The notes under the pieces are model-generated. The model was not told the origin of the DNA and made no database searches. It worked only from the letters and a program-made list of their open reading frames with translations. From positions 1-48,179 of the forward strand of contig NZ_JABMCN010000006.1 in NCBI RefSeq assembly GCF_013179515.1: DNA of 48,179 nt, written 5' to 3'. Origin of the DNA: Pseudomonas sp. CM27. GTDB lineage: Bacteria > Pseudomonadota > Gammaproteobacteria > Pseudomonadales > Pseudomonadaceae. A program made the position numbers and the translations under genes. Below are positions 17,688 to 26,258 of the stretch, piece by piece; the first letter of the stretch is position 1; each line of letters opens with the position of its first letter.

Positions 17688-18845
17688 TCAACCCTCTGCG
17701 ATTGCAAGTGCCGCGGTGTCATGGGGGCGCTGTTTACCACCCTCTTCCACCACCTGATCAACCACCCTGCGCAGCGCCTGATGCGCTGTGGCGCCGTTTG
17801 CGCGTGCACGTTCGAAACAGGCCAGCTGCCGGTCTGCGCTGGTGCCAGCGTCCAGCAGGCGGCGCGCATGCAGCAGGGAGCGCTCGGCATCTGCCGTATC
17901 GACCGGGAAAGCCTCGTGCAACTGGGCGAGCCAGCCCTGGGAAGACACCGCCTGTTGTTGCTGCTGGCCGATGAATGAGCCGTGGCGACCATGGCGCATG
18001 GCGCGCCAGTAGTTCTCCTGCGCTACCCAGCGCAGCTCCCGTGCCGGGGGCGCGCGGTCGAGCCCAGGATCGAGGTTGTGCTCCACCAGGTGCCGAAACA
18101 GCCCGGCGATGCACAGCGCATCCTCCAGGTCGGGGCAGGCATCACAGATGCGCAGTTCTACGGTCGGATAGGGTCGCGAGGGGCGGATCGCCCACCAGAA
18201 ATCCCCGTCCTCGGCCAGTACACCGGTGCGCTGCAGCAACGCCCGGTAACTTTCGTAGGCGGGCCAGTCGGGCAATGGCTCAGGCAAGCCCATGTGCGGC
18301 CATTCAGCGCAAATCACCCTGCGGTAGCTCATGTAGCCTGTGTGCTGGCCGGTCCATAGCGGGGACGATGTGCTCAACACCAGCAGCAGCGGCAGCCAGG
18401 GTACCAACCGATTGATCAACTGCATCCGGTCGCATTCTGCCGGCACGCCCACATGCACATGCAGGCCGTTGAGCAAGCTGCGCCGCGCCACGTGCTGGTA
18501 GTCATCGAACAACTGCCGATAATGCGCCGATGCGGCGGGTTTCTGCCTGTGCCACTGGGCGAACGGATGGCTCGCGGCGCCATACAGGCCCATGCCTTCC
18601 TGGGCCACGGCTGCGGCCAGGCGCTGGCGGCCCTGGGCGAAGAATTCCCGCGCCTGGTCAAGGTTGCCGAACACCGGGGAAGCCACCTCGATCTGGCTGC
18701 GGAACATCTCCTGGACAAAGTGCTTGCCTAGCGCATCGCGGCAACGCTTGGTCACGCCCAGCGCCGGGGTCACCGGCACCCGACCAGTGGCCAGGTCGAT
18801 CAACAGGTACTCTTCTTCGATGCCGAAGGTGCACGACCTGGCCAT
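17688..18845 (-). CDS. Carboxylate-amine ligase, GCS2/YbdK family
   Basis: 385 aa from the ATG at 18845 (MARSCTFGIEEEY); the in-frame extension upstream overlaps the methyltransferase gene and is rejected. Signature FGIEEEYLLID at the N-terminus, GLHVHVGVP near residue 145-153 and the arginine-containing RPSRPYPTVELRICD are the ATP/Mg and substrate sites of glutamate-cysteine ligase type 2 (YbdK) proteins. The family joins glutamate (or another carboxylate) to an amine with ATP. True glutathione synthesis in pseudomonads uses gshA, so this copy is probably for a dedicated product. It lies 7 bp after the methyltransferase and 6 bp before the nucleosidase. Confidence 0.9.
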   Translation of the reverse strand: MARSCTFGIEEEYLLIDLATGRVPVTPALGVTKRCRDALGKHFVQEMFRSQIEVASPVFGNLDQAREFFAQGRQRLAAAVAQEGMGLYGAASHPFAQWHRQKPAASAHYRQLFDDYQHVARRSLLNGLHVHVGVPAECDRMQLINRLVPWLPLLLVLSTSSPLWTGQHTGYMSYRRVICAEWPHMGLPEPLPDWPAYESYRALLQRTGVLAEDGDFWWAIRPSRPYPTVELRICDACPDLEDALCIAGLFRHLVEHNLDPGLDRAPPARELRWVAQENYWRAMRHGRHGSFIGQQQQQAVSSQGWLAQLHEAFPVDTADAERSLLHARRLLDAGTSADRQLACFERARANGATAHQALRRVVDQVVEEGGKQRPHDTAALAIAEG

Positions 18846-18852
18846 AGTCGGA

Positions 18853-19806
18853 TTACCCGTTACGGGTGACGGTAAGCGCCACGGCCGCAATGCGTTCCAC
18901 GTGCTCGTAGCCACGCTCATCCAGTTGCTCGCCGAAAACATCCGGGTCGATTTCCCGGTATACCCACGACCATTCAGGCCCTGCCAGCCGCAGGCGGACC
19001 GCTTCCAACAGGGCATCCCGCCCTTCGACCATCGCGACCCCGGTGTACAGCAGCAGCGATCCGCCCGGGCTCAGCCGTTCGCGGGCTTGCTCGACGATGC
19101 GCAGCGAAAGCGCTGCGCCCAGTGATCCACCGCCATGCCGATAGGTGCGCTCGCTCAGGTCAAGCATATAGGGTGGGTTGGCCACGATCAGATCGAACGT
19201 GCCGGTAATGCCGTCAAGCAGGTCACTGGGCTCGACCGAAACATTGCTGACACCGGCCAGTGCTGCATTGATGGCGGTGTAGCGCAGCGCCAGCGGGTTG
19301 ATGTCGACAGCGCTGACCTGAGCATGCTGCGCGGCCCGGGCAATCAGCAGTGCACCGACGCCGCTGCCGCAGCCGATGTCGACCGCATGCTCGACCCGCT
19401 GCGGGGTGCGTTGCAGGTGGTCATGGATGACCTGGGCGAAGCGGTAGCTGTCCGGGCCGAAAAACACTGCATCGCTGGCGTCGGTGGGGTATGCCGAGTG
19501 CACCAGTAGCAGGTCATCGAGGGTCGACCAGCGCACGGTACTATGCAGCAGTTGCCCGTGTTCGGTGACAAGATGGCCGCGCTGCAGTTGGCCCAGTTCA
19601 TCAGCAGACAGCAAGGCTGGCGAGAACGGGCGGCTCCAGCCGAACACGTCGCGCAAGGTGCGGGCCTGTTCAGCCCCCTGGCGGCTGTTGACGCGGGCGT
19701 GGGTAGCGGGCGTGACACAGGTGAAACGGTAGCCGTCGGCGCGTAGGCGCTTGCCTAGCTGCAGTAATGCCCGGTCGGTTTCCAGATGTTGTGGGTCGAG
19801 CATCAT
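18853..19806 (-). CDS. NPPY-type SAM-dependent methyltransferase
   Basis: 317 aa. SAM site VDIGCGSGVGALLIA, acidic VDINPLAL and the catalytic motif IVANPPYML, which marks enzymes that methylate an amide or exocyclic nitrogen (PrmC/HemK, DNA N6-adenine type). The N-terminal 120 residues are not the PrmC helical domain, so it is unlikely to be the release-factor enzyme. The start overlaps the stop of the diiron oxidase (ATGA); a second ATG one codon later is equally possible. Probable role: N-methylation of the small molecule made by the surrounding operon. An RNA or protein substrate is the alternative. Confidence 0.85.
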   Translation of the reverse strand: MMLDPQHLETDRALLQLGKRLRADGYRFTCVTPATHARVNSRQGAEQARTLRDVFGWSRPFSPALLSADELGQLQRGHLVTEHGQLLHSTVRWSTLDDLLLVHSAYPTDASDAVFFGPDSYRFAQVIHDHLQRTPQRVEHAVDIGCGSGVGALLIARAAQHAQVSAVDINPLALRYTAINAALAGVSNVSVEPSDLLDGITGTFDLIVANPPYMLDLSERTYRHGGGSLGAALSLRIVEQARERLSPGGSLLLYTGVAMVEGRDALLEAVRLRLAGPEWSWVYREIDPDVFGEQLDERGYEHVERIAAVALTVTRNG

Positions 19807-21140
19807 CAGCAGGGTTGCTCCTGAATCAGGCCGGTGGCGCGCAGGTACGCGCGGGTCGCGATCAGACCCTCCGGTGCGGCATGGCGATTGCCGGCCATTT
19901 TCTCAATCAATGCATCGATATTTTCATCCTGCGACCTGCCGAGAGGTGCGTCCTCCGGCTGCACAGGAACATCCCAGCTGCCCGGCATGACGCGCCTGAC
20001 CCGGGTTTGCCAGCCCGACGCGATCCAGTCGTGCCACAGCTGTTTCTCGTAAGCGTCGAATACGCCGTACATGGGTGCCGACGGCCCTTCGATCAACGCC
20101 CACCAACGGCTCTGGGCCGGCTGTTCGCCGCGGCGGATCCAGCCCTGGGCCTGCAGCGCCTGCAGAAACGCTGGCATGGCGCCCGGCTCGGCCAGCCACT
20201 GGTTGACGGTACGCTGCTGCAGGCGGCAGTGGTCCGAATGCATGAACTGGCCGAAATTGCGCTTGTGCTCAAGCGCCCGCAGCAGCTCGGCCTCCAGGTC
20301 GAAGCGGCTGATCAGGCTTGGCGTATCGACACCCAGGTCATTGAGGCGATAACCGAGCCTGACGCGCTCATAGAAGGCATGCTGATCGTGGGCGGGGCAC
20401 AGTTGGCGCACTGCCTGGGTGGACAAGTGGGCATGACCGCTGGCAGCGTTATCGATAGTGACATGCAGCTGGAAGTACTGCCCATCGATGCCCAGCTCGG
20501 CCAGCTCGTAAGTGGTAATCAGCAGGTGCAACGGCGGTTGCTCGTAGCCGAGGTTGTAGCCGATCATCTCGGCAAGGAATGCGTCGCCGTGCTGCCCGAG
20601 CGCGAGCTGTATAGCACCCTGCAGGTAGCGTTCGTCCTCAAGTTCGGCCTGGCCTGGGCAGCCGATGCGGCTCATCAGCCGCTGATAGATCAGCACGTGG
20701 TTACAGCGCGGGTCGCCGCTGCCCAGTTCTTCCAGGTAGGTACGGATCAGGCCGTGGAAGCGCGGATCACCCCAGTGGCGCAAGGTGCTGTGTAGCCATG
20801 CACCGTCTACTGCCTTGGTGGGCGCCACTTGCTGGAGAAACCACAAGGCCTGGGCACGGTTGGCAAAATAGCGCCGTGGCGCGCCTTGTCGACGCTGCTG
20901 CAGATACGCCGCATAGGCTTCGGCCACCTGAGCGGCATGCTGGGCACTCCAGGCTTGCAACTGGGCGGGATCAGCTGGCAGGTCGTCCGGCAAGCGCCGA
21001 GCGTGCGCCAGCTGTTCGTTCAACCACGCGGCGCTGCTCGTGTCACGGCCTTCGAGCAGTTCGTGGTAACGAGCGTGAAGGCTGGGCACGGTCGCCAAGG
21101 CCTTACCCTTCACGGCGGTCTTGCAGGTCGTGACCGTCAT
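19806..21140 (-). CDS. Iron-containing redox enzyme, haem-oxygenase-like diiron oxidase
   Basis: 444 aa. The C-terminal two thirds have the ligand pattern of haem-oxygenase-like di-metal oxidases: RTYLEELGSGDPRCNHVL (Glu138, His148), FLAEMIGYNLGYEQ (Glu191, Glu200) and YFQLHVTIDNAASGHA (His225, Asp230, His236). A 90-residue N-terminal extension has no recognised domain, and another 150 residues follow the metal site. Known members (SznF, UndA, BesC, CADD) oxidise amino acids, amines or fatty acids with O2. First in a run of four overlapping genes; a lipoprotein gene ends 22 bp upstream on the same strand, so the transcript may begin further up. Confidence 0.85.
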   Translation of the reverse strand: MTVTTCKTAVKGKALATVPSLHARYHELLEGRDTSSAAWLNEQLAHARRLPDDLPADPAQLQAWSAQHAAQVAEAYAAYLQQRRQGAPRRYFANRAQALWFLQQVAPTKAVDGAWLHSTLRHWGDPRFHGLIRTYLEELGSGDPRCNHVLIYQRLMSRIGCPGQAELEDERYLQGAIQLALGQHGDAFLAEMIGYNLGYEQPPLHLLITTYELAELGIDGQYFQLHVTIDNAASGHAHLSTQAVRQLCPAHDQHAFYERVRLGYRLNDLGVDTPSLISRFDLEAELLRALEHKRNFGQFMHSDHCRLQQRTVNQWLAEPGAMPAFLQALQAQGWIRRGEQPAQSRWWALIEGPSAPMYGVFDAYEKQLWHDWIASGWQTRVRRVMPGSWDVPVQPEDAPLGRSQDENIDALIEKMAGNRHAAPEGLIATRAYLRATGLIQEQPC

Positions 21141-21161
21141 GGCGTGTTCCTCATGCGCGTG

Positions 21162-21359
21162 TTATGGGCTGGTTTTCTGGCCTGGCATCGGCTCAGGGTC
21201 TGGCGCAGGTTGGGGAGCGGGTTTATCAGCGGGTTGCTGCATCTGCAGAGAAGGCTTGCTGGGATCGGAATCCTTGCCCGGGTGGTCGTTGTCGCGGTCG
21301 AAACAGCCGCCGACCAAGGTCAGGGCGCCTATCAGGACGATCAGGGGAGTCAGTCGCAT
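21162..21359 (-). CDS. Small Pro-rich lipoprotein
   Basis: 65 aa from the ATG at 21359, preceded by GGAG. Signal sequence MRLTPLIVLIGALTLVGGC has a lipobox LVGGC with the acylated Cys at 19. The mature chain is short, Pro/Asp/Lys-rich and likely unstructured (ADKPAPQPAPDPEPMP). Asp at +3 and Phe at +2 after the Cys do not force inner-membrane retention. Function unknown. It sits 21 bp upstream of the diiron oxidase gene and could be its leader gene. Confidence 0.8.
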   Translation of the reverse strand: MRLTPLIVLIGALTLVGGCFDRDNDHPGKDSDPSKPSLQMQQPADKPAPQPAPDPEPMPGQKTSP

Positions 21360-21419
21360 AAGGAGCTCCTGCTTCAGAAAATCGCAGTGCCAGGTTGCCC
21401 TGGCACTGCGTAGCCTCAC

Positions 21420-21596
21420 TTACGAACGGCCGCCCTTGCGGCTGGTATCGCTGCTTTGGCCGCCACCGGAATGCTGGCCGCCTTTGCGCCCTGCTTCGGA
21501 AGCTTTCTCGCGGTCATTGGCGAAGTTGCCTGGGTTCTTGCTACCACCCTGGCTGCCTTGTTGATTGCCGGTGCGGCTATTCTCTTTGTTGGCCAT
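21420..21596 (-). CDS. KGG-motif general stress protein
   Basis: 58 aa from the ATG at 21596 with GAGG upstream. The sequence contains the hydrophilic GsiB/YciG-type repeats: NDREKASEAGRKGGQ and SSDTSRKGGRS, Gly/Ser/Asn rich with no hydrophobic core. Such proteins are hydrophilins made in stationary phase and desiccation. It lies 60 bp upstream of the lipoprotein on the same strand, which supports reading this region as a general stress island. Confidence 0.88.
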   Translation of the reverse strand: MANKENSRTGNQQGSQGGSKNPGNFANDREKASEAGRKGGQHSGGGQSSDTSRKGGRS

Positions 21597-21743
21597 GGTC
21601 TCAAACCTCATATGACTTCGGAATGCACGGCTTTTTCGCCGTACACCTGTTCGGAGTTCCGGCATATGAAGGGATTCGGTTTATTGCGAAGCGTTCGGAC
21701 CGGCGGCGTTAAATAAGCGGCGGCGCCATATTTGGTGCGCTTG

Positions 21744-23027
21744 TCAGTCGCGCAGCGGGCGTTCCAGGCAAGCCTGTCGGCGCCCTAGCCAACTCCCGGT
21801 AGCCGCCCAGCACAACGCAATCAGTGTGCCGGTCAGCATCGCCAGCTGCGGGTGTTCGGCCATCACGTCCAGCGCCCGCTTCAGCCAACCGCTCAAGGCA
21901 TCGCCGCCGCGGTAGACCACAGTGTCGATGAAGTTCTTGGCCTTGTATTTGTCCTCGGCGGGCAGCACGGTGAACAGCATTTCGCGGCCTGGGCGCACCA
22001 GCGCGTACTCACCGGCGCGCCGTACCACCATCACCACCACGAATGCGCCGAACACGGGTGCCAGTGCCAGCCACAAGAAGCCAGCCGCCATTACCAGCGG
22101 TACCGCCACCAGCAATATGCCAACCCCCAGGCGCCGCGCCAGGCGGCCGGTAAGAAATACCTGGGTGATGATGGCCAGGGCCTGGACCACGCTGTCGATC
22201 AGGCCGAACACCTGCGTCTGTCGAGTGCGGTCAGTGAAGGTTTCGCTGACGATGCGCGCCTGCTCGAAATACAGGAAGGTGCTGACACTGGCCAGCAACA
22301 CCACGAACAACGCGATGCCCAGCAGATACGGCGAGCGCAGCACGGCGGTAGCACCGGCAAACGGGTTGCCGCCCAGCGGCCGCGCGTCCGGGTGGCCGGC
22401 TTGCGTTGGCAATGGCTGGCGGGCACGCCAGCGCTGCAGGTACAGGGTCGCGCCGATGCTGCCGAGCAAAAAGGCGGCCGCCAGTAGCAGCAGCCCGGCA
22501 TGCCCCAGTGGCGCCACCAGCAGCGTGCCCAGGATCGGGCCACTGAGCCCGCCAAGGCTGGCCCCGGCCGCCAGCAAGCCGAACAGGCGCTTGCCTTGCA
22601 CAGTGGAGAACAGGTCGGCGAGCACGCTCCAGGCCAGCGAAATGGTCAGCAGGTTGAACACCGACAACCAGATATAGAAGGCCCGAGCGACCCACACATC
22701 GTCGGGCGCGCGGGCAAACAGCACGGCAAACAGCACAAGGTTGCTGGCGAAGAAGCCGTAAGTCCACGGCAGGATATGCCGGCGCTGCGCCCTGGACGCC
22801 AGCCACCCGAACAGCGGCAGGCACGCCAGGGTGGCGATGAAGGTGCCGGTGAACAGCCATTGCAGGTTGTCGACGCCACCGGCGACACCCATGGTTTCGC
22901 GCACCGGGCGCAGCATGAAATAGCCGGTGAACAGCAGGTAGAACAGCAGCAGGCCGGCGACGACCGCCGGCCCCTCGCCAGGCTGGATGTTCAGCCCTTG
23001 GTCCAGGCGCCGCCGCCAGGCCTGCAT
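21744..23027 (-). CDS. MFS-type transporter, NTP/NDP exchange-like
   Basis: 427 aa from the ATG at 23027, 4 bp after the aldo/keto reductase stop; a TTG at 23039 is the alternative. About 12 hydrophobic segments. FYLLFTGYFMLRPVRETMG at residues 29-48 is typical of the bacterial branch related to ADP/ATP (TLC) carriers, and the loop VRRAGEYALVRPGREMLFTVLPAEDKYKAKNF is also family-specific. True nucleotide exchange is shown for intracellular parasites; for free-living pseudomonads the substrate is not known. Probably co-transcribed with the aldo/keto reductase upstream. Confidence 0.8.
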   Translation of the reverse strand: MQAWRRRLDQGLNIQPGEGPAVVAGLLLFYLLFTGYFMLRPVRETMGVAGGVDNLQWLFTGTFIATLACLPLFGWLASRAQRRHILPWTYGFFASNLVLFAVLFARAPDDVWVARAFYIWLSVFNLLTISLAWSVLADLFSTVQGKRLFGLLAAGASLGGLSGPILGTLLVAPLGHAGLLLLAAAFLLGSIGATLYLQRWRARQPLPTQAGHPDARPLGGNPFAGATAVLRSPYLLGIALFVVLLASVSTFLYFEQARIVSETFTDRTRQTQVFGLIDSVVQALAIITQVFLTGRLARRLGVGILLVAVPLVMAAGFLWLALAPVFGAFVVVMVVRRAGEYALVRPGREMLFTVLPAEDKYKAKNFIDTVVYRGGDALSGWLKRALDVMAEHPQLAMLTGTLIALCWAATGSWLGRRQACLERPLRD

Positions 23028-23031
23028 GGCG

Positions 23032-23940
23032 TCAGGCAAACAGCTTGATCAGCGCCTGTTGCTGCGCCTGGGTAAGCATCGGCTCATGGCCGGCCTTCAG
23101 CTGGTCGAGCTGGCGGTCGGGGCGGCTGGTGGCAGGAATGACCGTGGTCACCGCCGGGTGGCTGATGGCGAACTTGAGAAACAGCTGCGCCCAGCTGCCG
23201 ATACCCGCGTCTGCAGCCCAGGCGGGCAAGGCCTGGTCCTTTACCTTGGCGAACAGGCGGCCATCGTCAAAGGCCCTGTTGATCAGCACCGCAATACCCT
23301 TGTCCTGGCACAGCGGCAGCAACTCGCGGGCGGCTTCGGGCGCGTTGACCGAGTAGTTGATTTGAATGAAGTCCAGCGGCTGGCTGCGGACGATGCTGGC
23401 GACCTCGTCCTGCCCACTGTTCAGGTAATGGGTGATGCCTACGTAGCGGGTCTTGCCCTGCTGCTTCAGTTCCTGGGCATAGGGCAGTTGCCGCTGCCAG
23501 TCGCGCAGGTTGTGGATCTGCAGCAGGTCGACCTTGTCGGTACGCAGGCTTTCGAGGCTACCAGCCCATTGCGCTTGCGCATCGGCGCGGCTGTTGGCGG
23601 CGATCTTGGTGGCAATGAAGCATTGCCGGTGCCAGCCGCCCTCCTCCAGCAATTGGCCAAGAATACGGTCGGCGCCGCCGTAGTTGGGTGAAGTGTCGAT
23701 GACCCGCCCGCCGCCCTCGAAAAAGGCCTTGAGGACAGTTTTCAGCTGCTGGTACTGAGCCGAGCCGGCTTCCACTTCGAAACTGCCGGAGGTGCCGGCA
23801 CCAATCACCGGCAGCGCCTCGCCGGTGGAAGGGACTTTGCGCGTCAGCAGCCCGGTCGGGGCAGCGGCGTGCAACCAAGGGCTCGCGGCAAGCAAACCCA
23901 AGGCGGCACCTGCGCGTAGGACATCACGACGTGCGTACAT
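23032..23940 (-). CDS. Exported aldo/keto reductase
   Basis: 302 aa. The N-terminus MYARRDVLRAGAALGLLAAS has a twin-arginine pattern (RRDVL) and hydrophobic stretch ending in LHAAA, so Tat export of a folded NADP-containing enzyme is likely. AKR catalytic tetrad: Asp in VIDTSPNYGG, Tyr in the same motif, Lys in IATKIA and His in LLQIHNL. The C-terminal VIPATSRPDRQLDQL is the cofactor-phosphate loop. Periplasmic AKRs are uncommon. The substrate is unknown. The MFS-type transporter follows after 4 bp. Confidence 0.87.
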   Translation of the reverse strand: MYARRDVLRAGAALGLLAASPWLHAAAPTGLLTRKVPSTGEALPVIGAGTSGSFEVEAGSAQYQQLKTVLKAFFEGGGRVIDTSPNYGGADRILGQLLEEGGWHRQCFIATKIAANSRADAQAQWAGSLESLRTDKVDLLQIHNLRDWQRQLPYAQELKQQGKTRYVGITHYLNSGQDEVASIVRSQPLDFIQINYSVNAPEAARELLPLCQDKGIAVLINRAFDDGRLFAKVKDQALPAWAADAGIGSWAQLFLKFAISHPAVTTVIPATSRPDRQLDQLKAGHEPMLTQAQQQALIKLFA

Positions 23941-24029
23941 GGAAAAGCCCCCGTCATGAACCGGAAACTTTCAATGCTAGCCGCTCTGGCCTGCGTTGGC
24001 AGGTGTTTCTGTGTCTGGATGTTTAGTGA

Positions 24030-24893
24030 TCAGCCCTGCAGCAGCTGGCTCAGGTCGACACCCGCCTCAGCGATCGGCGGGCACCAGTAATAGCCGCCGG
24101 TCAATGGCCGGCTGAAGCGGTAGAGGCCGTCAATGATCCCGTCTTCCAGTCCGCTCATGCGCCGCAATTGCACTTCGAACGCGTCGAAGCTGTGGCCCAG
24201 GGCGACGAAGGCCAGGCCAGCACCGCGTTGGTCGGCCCAGGCCACCGAGCGACGCACCATGAACGCCTCAGGTTCGAAGCTTTCCTGGGCGGTCCGCTTG
24301 ACGTGGGCTGATTCGGGCGCGTCGTCCAGCTCCTCGTTGTCGCTCAGGCGACGGCCGATGATGTTGTCCTGGTCCGCCTGCGGCAGCGACTTGAAGTATT
24401 CCAGGTCATGCTTCCACAGCTGAAAGGCTGCAAAACTGGAGCCGTCTGCCGCAATGGCTGCCTGCACGGCGTCTTCGTCCACCGGGTTTTCGGTGCCATC
24501 CTCGTAGCCGGTCAGGTCATGGCCGCCACGGTGCAGGAAGGCATCAACACTGTCGGCCAGGCGCAGGGCCGGCGCCAGCAGCTGTTCCAGGGCCTGGGCA
24601 CGCAGCAACAGATCGCCGCGCTCGTTGCCGCGCAGCCACAACCACAAGGCGTGCTGAGTGCTCGGGTTTTCCACGGCGGCATCCAGCTGCGGAAACGCAC
24701 GCAGGCCCGGCACTTCGCGGCCCATGGCCTTGGCCAGCGGTGCTCCGACGCCCAGGATCAGCTGTACGCCATCGATCTGCGGCAGCAAGGCATCGAGAGC
24801 GGCAGGCAACGCCTCGGGCGACTGCAGGGTGAAGAACAGGTGACGGGCGTGCGCCGGCACCGGAGTGGCAAGCAGACCTTGCTGGAACGGCAT
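24030..24893 (-). CDS. DyP-type peroxidase
   Basis: 287 aa, the size of compact bacterial (type B) dye-decolourising peroxidases. Signature GYEDGTENP at residues 129-137 carries the catalytic Asp132; the proximal haem His is in ESAHVKRT (about 198) and the distal Arg in FMVRRSVAW. No signal peptide, so it is cytoplasmic or encapsulin-loaded; no encapsulin gene is adjacent and I see no clear C-terminal targeting tag beyond VDLSQLLQG. It uses H2O2 to oxidise phenolics or dyes. It is divergent from the BASS transporter across about 184 bp that holds a perfect palindrome. Confidence 0.93.
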   Translation of the reverse strand: MPFQQGLLATPVPAHARHLFFTLQSPEALPAALDALLPQIDGVQLILGVGAPLAKAMGREVPGLRAFPQLDAAVENPSTQHALWLWLRGNERGDLLLRAQALEQLLAPALRLADSVDAFLHRGGHDLTGYEDGTENPVDEDAVQAAIAADGSSFAAFQLWKHDLEYFKSLPQADQDNIIGRRLSDNEELDDAPESAHVKRTAQESFEPEAFMVRRSVAWADQRGAGLAFVALGHSFDAFEVQLRRMSGLEDGIIDGLYRFSRPLTGGYYWCPPIAEAGVDLSQLLQG

Positions 24894-24981
24894 GAAAGGC
24901 TAATCCTCGGTAAAAGCGGGAATGCTACTGTGCCTGCAGGCCTGCTGCAATGCGGCATGCGGGCGCGATGGCCGGTTTGCC

Positions 24982-24998
24982 GGTAACAAACAGTTACC
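24982..24998. promoter_or_regulatory. Palindromic candidate operator between dyp and BASS genes
   Basis: GGTAACAAACAGTTACC: 6-bp perfect arms with a 5-bp spacer, in the divergent intergenic region about 90 bp from either start. No regulator gene is adjacent, so the binding protein is unknown. The 11-bp centre-to-centre arm spacing fits a dimeric helix-turn-helix protein. Confidence 0.45.
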
Positions 24999-25077
24999 AA
25001 GAGCTGGCTCTTTGCAATTAGCTATCAATCGAGGCCGTCCTACACTCGTCGGGATCCTTCGCCCAAGAGACACGCCC

Positions 25078-25971
25078 ATGACCGCCTCGCCCTTGCTTAC
25101 CGCGTTCCTGCCGCTTGCCCTGGGCATCATCATGCTCGGCCTTGGGTTGTCGCTGACCCTGGCCGACTTCGCCCGGGTGGTGAAGTATCCCAAGCCGGTG
25201 GTGATCGGCCTGGCCTGCCAGATTCTGCTGTTGCCGCTGGTATGCTTCCTGATCGCCAATGGCTTTGGCCTGGAATCGGCGCTGGCGGTGGGGCTGATGC
25301 TGCTGGCAGCATCACCGGGTGGCACCACGGCCAACCTGTTCAGCCACCTGGCCCATGGCGACGTGGCGCTGAACATCACCCTGACGGCCGTCAACTCGCT
25401 GATTGCGATCCTGACCATGCCGTTGCTGGTGAACCTGTCGCTGGGCTGGTTCATGGCATCGGACCAGGCCATCCCGTTGCAGTTTGGCAAGGTCATGCAG
25501 GTGTTTGCCATTGTCTTGCTGCCGGTGGCCCTGGGTATGCTGATTCGGCGTTTCGCCCCCGGCTTTGCGGGGCGCATGGAGAAACCGATGAAGCTGGTGG
25601 CGGCGCTGTTCCTGGCGTTCACCATTGTGCTGGCCCTGACCAAGGACTGGCAGACCGTGGCCGAGTACGCGCCGGTGGTGGGGCTGGCGGCGTTGCTGTT
25701 CAACCTGCTCAGCCTGGCAGTTGGCTACTTTGTACCGCGCCTGCTGAACATTCCCAAACGCCAGGCGATCGCCATCGGCATGGAGATCGGTATTCACAAC
25801 GGCACCTTGGCGATTGCCCTGGCCTTGAGCCCTTCGCTGCTGAACAACCCGACCATGGCCGTGCCGGCGGCGCTGTACAGCTTGATCATGTTCTTTACTG
25901 CGGCGGGGTTTGGCTGGTGGGTGAGCCGCGGGCATGTGGCGGCGCGGGCTGAGGGGGAGACGGTGAATTGA
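25078..25971 (+). CDS. Bile acid:sodium symporter (BASS) family transporter
   Basis: 297 aa from the ATG at 25078; the longer frame from 24922 passes through the palindromic promoter region. About nine or ten TM helices. The ASPGGTTANLFSHLAHGDVALNI stretch (split here at residues about 80-102) is the conserved sodium-site motif of BASS proteins, repeated in inverted form at EIGIHNGTLAIALAL near residue 240. The family imports organic anions such as pantoate or keto acids with Na+. A CTACACT -10-like element lies 28 bp upstream of the start. Confidence 0.9.
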   Translation: MTASPLLTAFLPLALGIIMLGLGLSLTLADFARVVKYPKPVVIGLACQILLLPLVCFLIANGFGLESALAVGLMLLAASPGGTTANLFSHLAHGDVALNITLTAVNSLIAILTMPLLVNLSLGWFMASDQAIPLQFGKVMQVFAIVLLPVALGMLIRRFAPGFAGRMEKPMKLVAALFLAFTIVLALTKDWQTVAEYAPVVGLAALLFNLLSLAVGYFVPRLLNIPKRQAIAIGMEIGIHNGTLAIALALSPSLLNNPTMAVPAALYSLIMFFTAAGFGWWVSRGHVAARAEGETVN

Positions 25972-26258
25972 GGGGAGGCCATGGTGCTTTTGCTGGCAGG
26001 TCATGGGGTTGCGGGGGATTGCATCAGGGCTGACAGGTGCTTGCCGCAGCAGTTGCAGCGCCTATGAGATCGAGCGCCGCCAGCGCGGCGCTTCGCGGGT
26101 GTCCGCCACCACATCTTCATCGCCTCTGAAACCGAGCGCCGCCCGCGCGGCGCTCGATCTCATAGGCGCTGCACCTCTTATGGCAAACGCCTTTCAGCCC
26201 GGATGCTATCCCTCTTGGAACATGCCCAACCAACAACCCCGCCCCAGCACAGCCACCT
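25972..26258. other. Intergenic stretch with repeat unit
   Basis: Between the convergent BASS and crtZ-like genes. Holds the dispersed element: left flank CATCAGGGCTGACAGGTGC (about 26023-26041), the double REP below and a right flank GGCAAACGCCTTTCAGCCC. No coding capacity seen. Confidence 0.6.
26054..26173. repeat. REP pair in inverted orientation
   Basis: Outer arms 26054-26080 and 26147-26173 are inverted copies (TGCAGCGCCTATGAGATCGA start and its reverse). Inner sequence holds a second, imperfect palindrome (GCGCCGCCAGCGCGGCGC and GCGCCGCCCGCGCGGCGC). It forms a REP doublet (REPIN-like) of about 120 bp. The single REP at 8541-8586 is the same family with the interior removed. Confidence 0.82.
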
